A stretch of DNA of 41,000 nt from Cristatella mucedo (GCA_009760855.2 WPIO01000004.1:14231501-14272500), one strand, 5' to 3'. Counted from the stretch's first letter, positions 25,505 through 36,195 are shown. The notes: generated by a model not told the origin, from the sequence alone. Numbers and translations are program-made.

Positions 25505-25915
25505 CTAGCAAAGCCACGTCGTGAGTGGCAGGGAAAGGGCTGAATTAAGTAAAATACGTTCCGTCAATGTTGCGAACGCTCCTGCCTCCGGTCGAACTCT
25601 CGAGTGGGGTAGTGGGCTCCACTCAGCAGGCTGACAAACTGCTGCATCGGCTAGGTAGGCCAAGAGCGTGCGCAGCTTTTGCATCCTTGCAACCGAGAAA
25701 GGCTTCGTGGATTCAGTTTCAAAATTGGACCAAGCTCCTGTCACAATAAAGTATCGTAGCTTGAGAGTACCAACTATCGCTTCCACTGGAGTGCCTAATT
25801 TCGTATTAACCGCTGAAGCATCTCGGATGTTTTTCCCACTTGTGCCGCGATCGACATCAATTTTGAAACATAGGCATTCAAAACTGTCAGCTGTGGTCGT
25901 GGAGAGCATATTCAA
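25505..25915 (-). mobile_element. Decayed LINE C-terminus of a second type
   Basis: A 136-codon open frame on the minus strand reads TKLGTPVEAIVGTLKLRYF, a stretch like KTLKLRYFGHV in LINE endings of the FGHV/RTRWLDD type. The ending AFATLTERILLNSALSL resembles the RxAFRALTERV end block. The characteristic GHV and RWLDD residues are lost, so this is a relic. It differs from the CR1/L2-like copies elsewhere in the window. Confidence 0.55.
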
Positions 25916-25969
25916 AATTGCTGCCGGCGCCAGCTAGCAGCAGCAGGCGTCGGCCTAGATGCCGCCTGA

Positions 25970-26046
25970 GACTCTCGCAACTGGAAGCGGTGGTGATAAC
26001 CATTGAGGCTCTTCTGCCGCTATGCAAATGAGCCTGTTAAATCACC
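25970..26046 (-). mobile_element. SINE, non-tRNA part, minus orientation
   Basis: Reverse complement gives TGATTTAACAGGCTCATTTG, then GCGGCAGAAGAGCCTCAATG and GTTATCACCACCGCTTCCAG. These match the heads of the copies at 5.87 and 30.24 kb. Confidence 0.6.
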
Positions 26047-26399
26047 TAATATTTGATTTTTTAATTTTTATTTGACTGCGAACAGCTGCTGAGCATGTTG
26101 CAGGATAATTAATGAGAGTGCTGCGATCGAAAACTGGCCTAGTTTGAGCACTGAATGTGTATACCTAGGTACGGTTTCGAACTAACACGGCAAGCGCGCA
26201 TATTTCAGGTGCTCGCTTTATCATCTGTGCGTAATGATCTTTAAGAAATACTGTTTTTAGTGTTGTGTTAGCTGATTTTTTTCTATCCACGGATAAACTC
26301 CAAATCAGACTTACGTCAGAGCAAAGCTGCAAAACTATTCTCTAATCAGGTAGCACGGTCACAGATCACTTATACTATTGCAGAGGAGTTTGCTTTGAC

Positions 26400-27195
<796 letters not shown>

Positions 27196-28424
27196 TCGGT
27201 CCCACCTTTCTTCTCATTCGCTCCGCCTCTTTCTCTCTCGCACTTTCTCCATTTATCTCGTTTATTTAAACGCAAGCATTTAGTGCCTAAGACTGCAGCG
27301 CGAGGTTCTGTCATGAACATTGCCACTGTCACCTTTAGGTCACTTTATTCTCTTACTCCAGCCGACGTATCCGAACTACTGCATCCATATCATGCGAGTC
27401 GTCGTATCCGCAACTCACGCGAGCACATTTTTAAATCGCAAGTCCGCATTTTATAGGAGACTGCTACCGAAACACGACGCTGTAAGCGACAGAAGACGTG
27501 GATGCCATCAATTGCAGGAACCAACCGCTTAGCAAAGGAATAGCGCCGAATCGTGCGGACAATTGACGTCTTATTAAAAGCAGCTTTTTCTAGTGCACCA
27601 AGAGACGAGTCTAACGGAAATGGCTCGCTTTCCGCTTCCAGCGCCGCGAGAAAAGCATGCAAAACAGTGACCATGCCGCTGATAAGCAAGTTCAAGTGTA
27701 TATCCCACTCTTTTGTCGAAGAAATCGTCAGCTTGCTTATGAACGGCTGGGGGTGCTGTCCGGAGACAGCAGCGGCAGCCAGTGAAAGTGGATGGACAGC
27801 ACTCCGTCGGTTTGGCTGGAACACGACACGACACGCGTTGTTTGAAGACAGTCCTTCCGTGCCAGCTGCATTGAATTAGAAATGCCATCTTTAGTTACTA
27901 CGCTGGACATGTGCTGAGACTTGGCCTAAGACCGCAGAAGCTTTCCAGCTGCAAGCTAGTACGCCCATGCTGAGTTCCTTGCCAATGCTATTCTGTTCCT
28001 ATCCTTAAATAGTGCCATGCACGGTCACCTGACGGTTACCGCACCTCTGAAAGCAAGGCGACAGCTACTTGGGCTCTTCTGCAGTTACGAACCGTTAATG
28101 GATCTGCTCAATCAGTTGGCGTTTATTTGACTTTTTACGACTACGCTGCACTGGCTTGAAAAGCATGTAGCTAAGGAAGCAGTCGTATTTCTTGGTTGAT
28201 AATGCCCGAGATAAAACCTTAATTCAAGGATCAATAGCAGCCAACCCGTAGGATTTGTCACGATTTACCACGAAAGCACGCTTGTAGCCACGATTACGCC
28301 AGGCTTGACATTCCCAGTGCAGCCAATCGAAAAAAGGCTGAAGCAGTGCGTCCGTAGTCGCCTGACACACTCCTCAGCGTCTGTCCAATGTAGTTCACTA
28401 AAGTAGAGTGAAGGTTAGCCTACT
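27196..28424. other. Unassigned
   Basis: Open frames at 27553-27879 (+, 108 codons, GTG-started) and 27824-27390 (-, 144 codons, GTG-started) overlap on opposite strands. No motif is recognised in either. Confidence 0.3.
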
Positions 28425-28570
28425 TAAAAGCCTCATTCATGTGCCGACGGAGGAACCTTAACGGTTAGCACCACCACTTGCACTGGGCAGTCAAGGATCG
28501 CCCACTGCAGGACTCAAGCCCACCGCCCGGGCCGTTAGGCGCGAGCACCTTACCTCTGGGCCAAGAGCCA
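28425..28570 (+). mobile_element. SINE, near-complete copy
   Basis: It carries both modules: the head (AAAAGCCTCATTCATGTG, then GAGGAACCTTAACGGTTAGC and ACCACCACTTGCACTGGGCA) and the inverted tRNA module (GGACTCAAGCCCACCG, then GCGAGCACCTTACCTCTGGG ending in CCA). It is a good template for a consensus. Confidence 0.65.
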
Positions 28571-29639
28571 GGATTCGCTAGCCCACCCCTTTGTCATCCC
28601 TTCACCTGCAAGAAGTCGGTCGCGATTTCCGAGATTTGATTGTGCAAACTATGGCGAGAAGTAAAAATGGGGAACCTGCATACACCTGGGACTAGGGGTC
28701 AGCTCTCCGGTCGTTCTCTGGCCAGCTGCCATCCACAAAACACACAAGTTCGGCTATTTTCCAGTCAGATTGCTCCTAACAGAGGCCTTTATCGAAGCGG
28801 GAGAGGGCCTGATCACCGGATTGCAGGTATCGCTTCTATAACAAATCAATTACGCCCAGAAGCTGCAGCTTATGCTCTCTCGCGAGAGCCAACTTCAGAT
28901 CTGACGTCAGCTAAAAGCCTCCCCAGCGTTGCATATATATTATCGAGGTGTAATCAAGTCACTGACTGACTAAAGCGTCATTAGTCGGCGTAGCGCTTGT
29001 TGGAGCACGGTACAATCGATGTCAGCTATAATGACTTCTTCTGAATCATCAGTATTCACCACGGCTTGCATAGACTCAAGGTTGTCAACTCGGACTCTCT
29101 TGGCTAGACAAGCTGTACTTGCGTGCCCAGTTCCGTGTACACGCCTTCCATCCAGCTTGAGAGTGGAATTACAGTCTTGTATGCAAACAACTATTTTGCA
29201 AGCTGATTTCAGTGTTTGGAGACATGGATGTACCTGTTAGTCGTGGGGATTTTCTTTAATAGCGCAGTATGGCCCATTTCTTTGAAGCAGCTCTGCTCCG
29301 CATTTTGCAAAGACATCCTATGCGTGATGAGTTGCTGAGCCTATGTCTGCTAGTGTAAACCACTGTATTCTAGGATTTTAACAGTGGTCAGGCGATCTCA
29401 TTTATGTCTCACGTTTATAATACTGATACGTTGTTTGTATTTCGCCTTCATAGAACTAAATCTCTATCCAGGTGTTTTACAACTCAACAGAACTGCAATA
29501 GAAGCAATATCCGTAGCTAAGGGCGAGCGAGGAATCGGGAATAGACAAGCATGCAAAACTACACGTGAGACAATCAAGGCTACTGGTTAGTAGAACCGCA
29601 GGTTGGTAGCATGCACTAAATAATGCCCAAGTTAGCACA
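28571..29639. other. Unassigned
   Basis: A 109-codon frame at 28640-28969 and shorter frames at 29019-29240 and 29384-29590 carry no motif. A CTCTATCCAGG SINE-like scrap lies at 29461-29471. Confidence 0.35.
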
Positions 29640-30185
29640 AAAAGCCCACGGGAAAATAGGTGAAAACAAGCAAAAAAATTTAAAAAAAAATCTCACTGGG
29701 GTGCAGGAACAGCTGAACAAAACCTGCCTGTAGGTGAGACTCAAAAGACGCAAAGTCAATGCAGGGGGAGTGGCAGAAATCAGAAGCAACGTCCAGACTC
29801 TCGATACATACCAACTGAAAGCCCGATCATCAAAACACTTCAATTTAGTTCGAAGAATGGCGAGGCGTGTGGCAGCCGAGGAGGAGCAATGGTGAGAGAG
29901 CACGTGACTGGGGGAGCGGATGGTGAGAGAGCACGTGACTGGGGAGCGATCGGGCGCGAGCGGACGGGGCGAGATTGCACTGGAGGAGTGGACGGTGCGA
30001 GAGCACATGACTGGAGACCTCAGGAGGTCGTATTCGTAGGCTGAGACAAGCGACTGAGGCGACCGGCAGGCTAGAGAAAGGATCTCGAAGTCGCGATGCG
30101 ATGCTCGAGAAGGAGCCAAGTGAAATAGAGGGAGAGAAGCGATTTGGTTCTATATGCACGCTACTAACGCTTGCCCGTGTTAATC
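29640..30185 (-). mobile_element. LINE fragment, minus strand, with an internal E-box tandem repeat
   Basis: The minus frame 29865-29700 reads ATRLAILRTKLKCFDDRAFS, then VWTLLLISATPPALTLRLLS, the same C-terminal blocks as the copy at 20.9 kb. The 5' part contains short repeats (see 29891-30014) that do not belong to the LINE protein. An A-rich stretch lies at 29655-29690. Confidence 0.65.
29891..30014. repeat. Tandem repeat carrying CACGTG E-boxes
   Basis: Three copies of GGTGAGAGAGCACGTGACTG-like sequence start at 29891, 29922 and 29994. The first two keep CACGTG (29901 and 29932); the third has CACATG. Confidence 0.8.
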
Positions 30186-30242
30186 GCATATAAATTTAAG
30201 TGCAGTATGCAAAGCATATAATGAGAAATAATAACATTAGCT

Positions 30243-30393
30243 GATTTAACAGCCTTATCGTGTGCATAGCAGCAGAAGAACCTTGATGGCTATCGCCACC
30301 GCTTGCAGTTGCAATAAAAGATCGCTCGCTGAAGGACTCGAGCTCACGACCTCGGTCGCGAAGGGCGAGCGCCTGATCTCAGTCGTTCTGTGG
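30243..30393 (+). mobile_element. SINE, near-complete copy
   Basis: Head TGATTTAACAGCCTTATCG, then GCAGCAGAAGAACCTTGATG and GCTATCGCCACCGCTTGCAG. The tRNA module follows: GGACTCGAGCTCACGACCTC, then GAAGGGCGAGCGCCTGATC. It forms an inverted pair with 30700-30876. Confidence 0.65.
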
Positions 30394-30402
30394 TCCAGCA
30401 TA

Positions 30403-30693
30403 TCATTCTACAAGCGACTCGATCAGACTCTCTTTTAGAGAAATGCAGCGCGCTATTCCATCCAACGGCCTGTTCAAGCGAGTTGCACCCATCGACGATA
30501 CATCGGCTCGTTTCTTAACCCTCCATGTTGGGATGGACTCCTCGCAAATTGCTGTGTTGATGAACGCGTAGACGACCTCGACCGCGCGCAGCATTCGAGA
30601 CGATATCCGGGTACTATTCTCTCTGCCCCATCCTGAGCACACTACTGCTTCGCGTGCACGCAGCCGCTTACTGGAGTAGCTCTCGCCCGCCAT
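30403..30693 (-). CDS. Open frame of 96 codons between two inverted SINE copies, function unknown
   Basis: The ATG context is acceptable (CAAATGG). The product is a mixed-composition, non-repetitive peptide (MAGESYSSKRLRAREAVVC at the start, ISLKESLIESLVE at the end) with no motif I recognise. It fills almost exactly the gap between a + oriented SINE (30243-30393) and a - oriented SINE (30700-30876). It could be a small gene, part of a composite element, or chance. Confidence 0.2.
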   Translation of the reverse strand: MAGESYSSKRLRAREAVVCSGWGRENSTRISSRMLRAVEVVYAFINTAICEESIPTWRVKKRADVSSMGATRLNRPLDGIARCISLKESLIESLVE

Positions 30694-30699
30694 TTGTCA

Positions 30700-30876
30700 T
30701 TGTCCGAAGGCCCAACGTTACGCTGTAAGTGACCCAGGTCGGGGGCTCGAGCCCAGCCGTGGGCGATTCTTAATTGCCCACTGACTGCAAGCAGTGGTGA
30801 TAGATGGCGGTAAAAACTCTTTTGCCGCTAAATAATCAAGGCTGTCCAATCAGCTAAGCTTTCTTTTAAGTGGATG
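30700..30876 (-). mobile_element. SINE, near-complete copy, minus orientation
   Basis: Reverse complement gives GCTGATTGGACAGCCTTGAT, then GCGGCAAAAGAGTTTTTACC, CTATCACCACTGCTTGCAGT, and the tRNA module with GGGCTCGAGCCCCCGACC. It converges with 30243-30393 across a 300-bp spacer. Confidence 0.65.
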
Positions 30877-31099
30877 GTGTGCCGTCGGAGGCATCGTCAA
30901 AGATAATGACCGCGACCATTGACGCTGGCTAAGATATGCTATACTGATGCCCAAAAATAAAAACTGCGACGTTTAAGCCGCGGTCGAAACCAGTGAACGC
31001 GGTGTAAGCCAGAAAGAAGCTCGAATTAGTCGCTCGCTTCCAAACGATAAGTCAAGAGGTCTCGGTCTGCCTAAAAGTCGCGGCGCCAGTTTAATGCCA

Positions 31100-31183
31100 A
31101 GCCCTTAGATAATAGCCCTTAGATAATTGCCCTGGGATAATAGCCCTTAGATAATAGCCCTTGGATAATTGCCCTATGAAAAA
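31100..31183 (+). repeat. Minisatellite, 14-bp unit, about six copies
   Basis: The unit is AGCCCTTAGATAAT, repeated head to tail. Units 1, 2 and 4 are identical. Units 3, 5 and 6 carry substitutions (TGCCCTGGGATAAT, AGCCCTTGGATAAT, TGCCCTATGAAAAA). It ends about 70 bp before the TATA candidate. Confidence 0.93.
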
Positions 31184-31253
31184 AGTGCCCTTTGCTGCGT
31201 GTGGCCCAGCAGCTCCATCTCGTGCCGGAAGCCGCCACTCGCACCCCTTGCGC

Positions 31254-31265
31254 TATATATATAAA
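31254..31265 (+). promoter_or_regulatory. TATA-box promoter candidate
   Basis: TATATATATAAA stands alone in a GC-rich stretch. It is followed about 30 bp downstream by GC-rich, CpG-rich DNA (31285 onward) and lies 120 bp upstream of an ATG open frame. A short AT microsatellite is an alternative reading, but the single isolated run ending in TAAA within CpG-rich flanks is typical of a core promoter. Confidence 0.35.
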
Positions 31266-31373
31266 CGAGGGCGGAGACGGAGCGGGCGCGAGTGAGGCAC
31301 GAGCAGCTCGCACAGCGAGCCGAAGCGCTCTCCGTGCGAGCTTCTGAAGCGAGAGCAGAGGAAGCGCGCCCGG

Positions 31374-31553
31374 ATGCTGACCGAGCTCTGCATCAACGGC
31401 CTCCGTCAAAGCCGATGGGAGAGGGGAGACCGGAAGGCTGAAGACCTCACTGGGCTGACGCGAAAGGGGGCGCGTCGGTCGGCGTCGCCGCCGCCGCCGC
31501 CCCACAAACCCCTACATCCTATCTCGAATTGGCAGACGGCCGTCGTTCTTTGA
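31374..31553 (+). CDS. Small open frame of 59 codons downstream of the TATA candidate
   Basis: ATG at 31374 to TGA at 31551-31553. The product is basic and proline-rich, with MLTELCINGLRQSRW at the N-terminus and a polyproline stretch near residue 40. The start context is weak (C at -3). It is not recognised. It may be a first coding exon, a short upstream frame in a 5' UTR, or chance. The antisense strand is also open here (31119-31505 and 31406-31666), as expected for GC-rich DNA. Confidence 0.2.
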   Translation: MLTELCINGLRQSRWERGDRKAEDLTGLTRKGARRSASPPPPPHKPLHPISNWQTAVVL

Positions 31554-31924
31554 GCTGAGCCGATTCGTGCAGTCGCCGGCTGGTGCAGCAAACAGCTTGG
31601 CCGACCAGCGCAACGTTCAATGGCTAACTGCACCACCGAGGTTGACAAAAATGTAAATGTGTTCACGCCAGTCTCCAGCCTGGCTCTGCTCTGTCGAACG
31701 CTGCAGCAGTTATTCGAGCGCTAGAGGTATCGAGGAATGACCGCAGGCTACGTGTTTTTCGGTCCACCACCACCTGAGTTGAACGCTGCTAGAGGTCTGG
31801 CGGCAGTCTAAGAGCTGAACGCTGCCAGAGGTCTGGCGGCAGAGGCTCGAGTTGTACCTACTCAGCATCGCTTTACAGGGCAATCTAGGTCGCCAGACAC
31901 GTTCGGATGGTAAATAGAGACATG

Positions 31925-32400
31925 TCGTAGTGTAATAATAATAATATTACATTCGCACAGAGCCTCAAGAGAACTACATATTTAATAGAAACTTTCCACG
32001 TGCTGGAAAGGCAGAAGAATTTCAACCGATTAGCTACGATGCTATGCACACAAATTTCAGCACTCGTAGGCACGCTAGAACAACTCCCAGAAACGGGCGT
32101 ATGCTGTGAATAACCGTCAGTGTTCAGCTTCCTTTTAAATGACCTCTAGTCAAGCAACTGTAATGTATCTACGTCTGTAACTCCACAAAGCCACAATGAC
32201 TTTTTGGGTGTTATTTAGAGATTTTTCTGTTGCGCTCTCAAAGCCTGCGAGGTTTTTGGTGCGTATACGGTAGCCAATAGACCTGGTGTACGTATTAGCC
32301 GCTGTTTGGTGCTTGAATCTTGTAGCGCGGCTAGTTACTTGTAGGTGCTGCACCAATGCACGCAGGTACGCAGGCAATGGCAGGAACACGACGGCGACGA
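31925..32400 (-). mobile_element. LINE fragment with (ATT)n tail, beside the SPIN-like MITE
   Basis: The minus frame 32389-32150 reads PLPAYLRALVQHLQVTSRAT, then YRIRTKNLAGFESATEKSLN, the C-terminal blocks of the family. Decayed sequence continues to a tail with CTCTTGAGG and an (ATT)n run at 31936-31948. The 5' end stops about 20 bp from the MITE at 32421. Confidence 0.65.
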
Positions 32401-32420
32401 CGAGCGCGTATACCGCGGCA

Positions 32421-32609
32421 CAGTGGGGCTCTCAACCTTCCTCATGCCGCGACCCTTTAATACAGTTCCTCATATTGTGGCGACCCCCATCCATGAAACT
32501 ATTGTGTGCAAAATGTGGAAATGCGTGTTTTCCAATGGTCTTAGGCGACCCCTGTGAAAGGGTCGTTTGATCCCCAAAGGGGTCGCGACCCACAGGTTGA
32601 GAACCACTG
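32421..32609. mobile_element. SPIN-like hAT miniature inverted-repeat transposable element
   Basis: A 189-bp element has terminal inverted repeats. The right end reads (inverted) CAGTGGTTCTCAACCT and the left end CAGTGGGGCTCTCAACCT. Behind the tips lie the characteristic blocks of the SPIN/URR1 group: subterminal GGTCGCGACCC, GGCGACCCCTGTGAAAGGGT and GTCTTAGG. The flanking 8-mers are ccgcggca and ccttagca, 5 of 8 identical, consistent with a decayed hAT 8-bp target duplication. No transposase is present, so it is non-autonomous. SPIN elements are known for horizontal transfer among tetrapods and some invertebrates. It lies 20 bp from a LINE fragment. Confidence 0.88.
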
Positions 32610-32914
32610 CCTTAGCATATCAAGTCCGGATCCATAACATGGACAGGTTCATTTGACAGCAGCGGACGGTTACGGGCATTAAACCGCGGCCACGACGTAC
32701 ACCAGCGGTCTGTGGCCTAGAGCTTAAGTCAGCTCCAATGCCAATGCCCCGCGAGTCTCGAATCCTGACTCTCCCCTATCACAGGGCGCCGTACCTTTTA
32801 CACGGCCTCGGCAATAAACTTTCATATAGTCGCATAATCGCAAATAGTAACTAACCACCATGATTCGGCCAGTTCGGCTGGCGCCGCCGTTACAGTAACT
32901 TAAATCTGCATTTC
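32610..32914. other. Unassigned, with a possible tRNA-like scrap
   Basis: 32710-32815 contains GAGTCTCGAATCCTGACTC, a self-pairing T-arm-like segment, and AATAAA at 32814-32819. It is too degenerate to call a tRNA or a SINE. Confidence 0.3.
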
Positions 32915-34175
32915 TGAGAAGGTCATTCTCGTACTCGCAGCAAGGCTGACTCGGTGGAGTGCTTAGCTCTAAAAACCTGGCTGTAGTTGACTTGCCAGGT
33001 TTGATGCAAGTTTTGATGCAATGTACGCCTGAGCAAGAGAACGAATTTAGCTAAAGACAGAACCGTGAAGTCGATACTTTGCTCAATGGGTAACCATTGC
33101 TGGTCGGTGAGAAGTGGAGAAATGCAGCAGTTACAACGGTCAAGGGATGCAAGCCTGGTTGCAGAATTTTGCGTTGACTGTAAGCGTCCTATTGCATGGT
33201 TACAGACAGGTCTGCAAAGAAAGAACTGCACAAGTCAAGACAGAATCACAAGAAAGCTAGTATCAAATTGACTGTCGTATCCTCATTCAAGCGCAATCAA
33301 ATTTTTGCAATTTTGCCTAGCTTTAAGTAGGAAAGCTTGACTGGGGAGTGAATCTGGTCATCTAACGCAAGGTAGTTTTAGAACATGACACTCAAATTCC
33401 GTGCAGAAGCCTCGGGGGATAGGCTGGCTGAGCTATTTTGAGAGTCGGGGGTTCCCGTGTTTTGGTGCCGCCGCAACTATTAGTTTAGTTCATCTTTACG
33501 TACCTAATATAAAATGTTTGCAGCCTTCCTATCGTGGATGTCGCCAACATAAGCTGCAAGGTGTCGGGGGAGAGTATCAGGTGCTGGAAGGCAGGAAAGG
33601 ATTAAAGCACAGGTAGATACAGCTGTGTCATCTGCATTACACTGAATTTCTTGACTGTGCTTGGTGATTACAGTGATAGTGAGGAGGGTATACGCTGTAA
33701 CTTGAAGTGAAGCTAAAATGACATCCAGGGTACCCCAGATTTTCAAGACTTACCGGATGACCCTTTCTCGTCGAGGTTTATGGTCCGAAATCTCCCACTG
33801 ACACACGGACCTAGGTCACTCTAGTGCAATGCCAATGACGCCATAGCGTGAGAATGGGCACTCAAGAAGGTCTTAGGTATTTACGGTATCGTCGGATGCC
33901 GAGAGATCAATCAGAACTAGCGGATAAACTCTGCTTAAGTTAACTTTCAAAGGAAGTTCGTTGTGCACTCGCTGTAGTTGTGGCTCGGTAGAGTGAGTTG
34001 CTCACTCCAAGCCCATGACTGGTGCATAGATAATGCTGTTTTGATACAATAACTCAGCTGGTAATGGCTGGACGGAGCCTGAACGGAAGGTTTACGCGTT
34101 CTTTCGGTCTGGTGGCGGCTTCTTAAGAAGTGGCCTGACGGCAGCCTCTTTGAAGGGCGCAGGAAAAACAACGTC
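32915..34175 (-). mobile_element. Longest LINE relic, reverse-transcriptase core recognisable but rearranged
   Basis: Reading the minus strand from 34170 downward, frames with shifts give FKEAAVRPLLKKPPPDR, then THSTEPQLQRVHNELPL, then LVLIDLSASDDTVNT (decayed motif A, normally FDTVDH). After that come GVPWMSF (decayed GVPQGS motif B) and CNADDTAVS (decayed motif C, normally FADDT) near 33650. NSATRLASLDRCNCCISPLL and QQWLPIEQSIDFTVLSL follow at 33190-33060. Unexpectedly, HSTESALLRVRE, an N-terminal block, appears again at 32960-32925, downstream of the C-terminal blocks, so a second copy is joined there. All frames are broken. Confidence 0.75.
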
Positions 34176-34527
34176 TGAAGCTGGGCATTTTCTTTTTCGA
34201 ATTAATGAGAGACTCTTTTGGCGAAGTGGCGTTGCCATTTGGACGCTGACTTCCGGCGGCGCCGCCGCAAGCGTGTTCGGCCAGCAGCAGTCGAACGCGG
34301 GAATCCCTTAGTGAGTAGAAAGCCCCGCTAGCAACCGTTTAGTTAGGGTGAGCGAATCGTGCAGCTGACCGCATGAAAAAAGAGCGGGTGATTTGTGCGG
34401 CGCCAACAGCTCGCGCCCACTTTGTTGCCGCCGCTCCCGCTCGCTGGAGGGTCGTAGGATTCGTCCGCACGGACGGCGGCACCCGCAAGAAAACTCCCAT
34501 CTCTACTCAGGCGCTTCGTGCTTCGTG

Positions 34528-34632
34528 CCCCGCGGGGTTCGAGCGTGCGTGCCGCCTCGGCCGTCGAACGCATTCTCCTCGGCCGTCGGCCGTTAAAGGC
34601 GAGCACCCTACCCGCCGCTGGGCCAAACGGGC
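34528..34632 (-). mobile_element. SINE, tRNA-derived part, diverged
   Basis: Contains GGCCGTTAAAGGCGAGCACC, then CTACCCGCCGCTGGGCCA, matching the inverted tRNA module of 28425-28570. A GGGGTTCGAGCG stretch stands upstream. It lies in the CpG-rich region before the TIKI gene. Confidence 0.45.
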
Positions 34633-35329
34633 TCGGCCTGTCGCCCTGACGCCGGCAGAACAAGCGAAAGGCGCCGCGGTCAAGTTCTACTTTCCCTCGG
34701 GAAGCGTCAGCTGGTCGAAATAATTGCAAACCACTTTGCCGATAGCCGTCGCGCAGGTCAGTCGCACGCTCAGTCTGCACCGCTCGGCTTGTCTTCGTCG
34801 CCCTGCCGCCGCGGCGTAATTGCGCGCAATCAGCAGTTGGCCTCGGCGGCGGCGGCGCCGTTCTGGGCTAACCTGGGATGGAAGGATCTTGAACGCCGCC
34901 GCCGCCGCCGCCGCAGACGCTCCGGTCGTCGCACCGGTGGCTGGGCGCTCAGGACCGTGGATTCTCGCTTAATCCGGCTAGCGGTAGGATTTATCGCCAG
35001 CTCTGCGACATCTAGCCAATAGCTCGCGCGGCCTCAGTGGTGCCGGGAGTGAATGCTACGTCGGCGGGAGAAATACACCGGCTGTACTGCCACGTGGCTG
35101 CGCATGTCCGATGCGGCCATCGGACAGCAGTTTGGCGTGTATGCGCATTAGCGAGTTTCCAGTCGCTCTCGCTTCCGGTCGCCTTCCTACCCGCGGCGGA
35201 CTCGGCTAGGCGTCGACGTTACTCACCGGAAGCGCAATCGCAGGCGTAGCGAAAGTCGCGTATATTAACGAGGCACTTGCTTGCGGTGGTGCTGGTTGGC
35301 GCCGAAGTTTCGGTTTATGCCTACAGTGC

Positions 35330-35433
<104 letters not shown>

Positions 35434-35839
35434 CACAGGACTGGTAACGGCGCTGACCTTTGGCATCGCCGCCACCGTCTCCCTCCAGCGCTTCGTCGTC
35501 GTACTCATCCGCCCCTCCCCCAAAGGTCGCACTCTACGCGCGCGCGGAGCACTGCTTCGCTACGCAGACGCTCTTACTTTGAAGAGCTACTCGGCCATCC
35601 GCTCGACGCTACGTAGATCGCCTGCCAAAGCGCTAAGCAAGAGAGCTGCGGACGACGCTACGTAGTGGCGACTCACACATCCGGGCTGCATTTGCGACAG
35701 CTTTTCGCGCTCGAAGCTGGCGGCGTGGCAGACTATCAGTAGCGGGAAAAACACGCCGGCCGGCGAGCCGGTGAGGTTGGCAGAGAGCGACGACCGCTGA
35801 CAAGCAGCGCCAGCCGACCCCGGGCCAGCTGATGGCTCC

Positions 35840-36195
35840 GCCCTTTGCTCCGCGGTTGACCAATGAGAACGCTGCCTCCGGCGGCTTACACGGCCGACCG
35901 TCGAGCAAGCTCGCTCGCCCGCCGCGTCGCCAGTATTTCAGATCGCTGGCGCCGGGTTTGGACTCGGCCTGCTGGTGCGGACCGGGCGGCAGACGGCTGA
36001 GCGTTTCGAGCGCTACTGTCGCGGCGTCGTCGTCGTCGGCGCCCATCCGAGCGCGCACACATCGCCTGGCTACCGCCGACCGTCAGCATCCGCACGGCTC
36101 GTGTAGTCGTGGACCGGCCGAGAGCGGGCGAAGGGCCCATTCAGCGACTGTAGTATGAGCGGCAGCAGGGGTTGCGCAGACCCGCCGCCCCGACC
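35840..36195 (+). promoter_or_regulatory. Putative proximal promoter and 5' UTR of the TIKI gene
   Basis: A CpG-rich stretch ends at the TIKI start codon. A good NF-Y-type CCAAT box (GACCAATGAG) sits at 35858-35867, about 335 bp upstream of the ATG. No TATA box is visible, which fits a CpG-island promoter with dispersed starts. The exact transcription start cannot be read from the sequence. Confidence 0.45.

Noticed and set aside
32740-32815. Resemblance to a conserved 18S rRNA segment (GAGTCAGGATTCGAGACTC on the minus strand)
   Set aside because: The similarity is short and imperfect and also fits a tRNA T-arm. Not enough for an rRNA or SINE call.
35633-36058. Minus frame of 141 codons in the TIKI promoter region
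   Set aside because: It starts with GTG and consists of CpG-island composition without motifs; it is better explained as promoter DNA.
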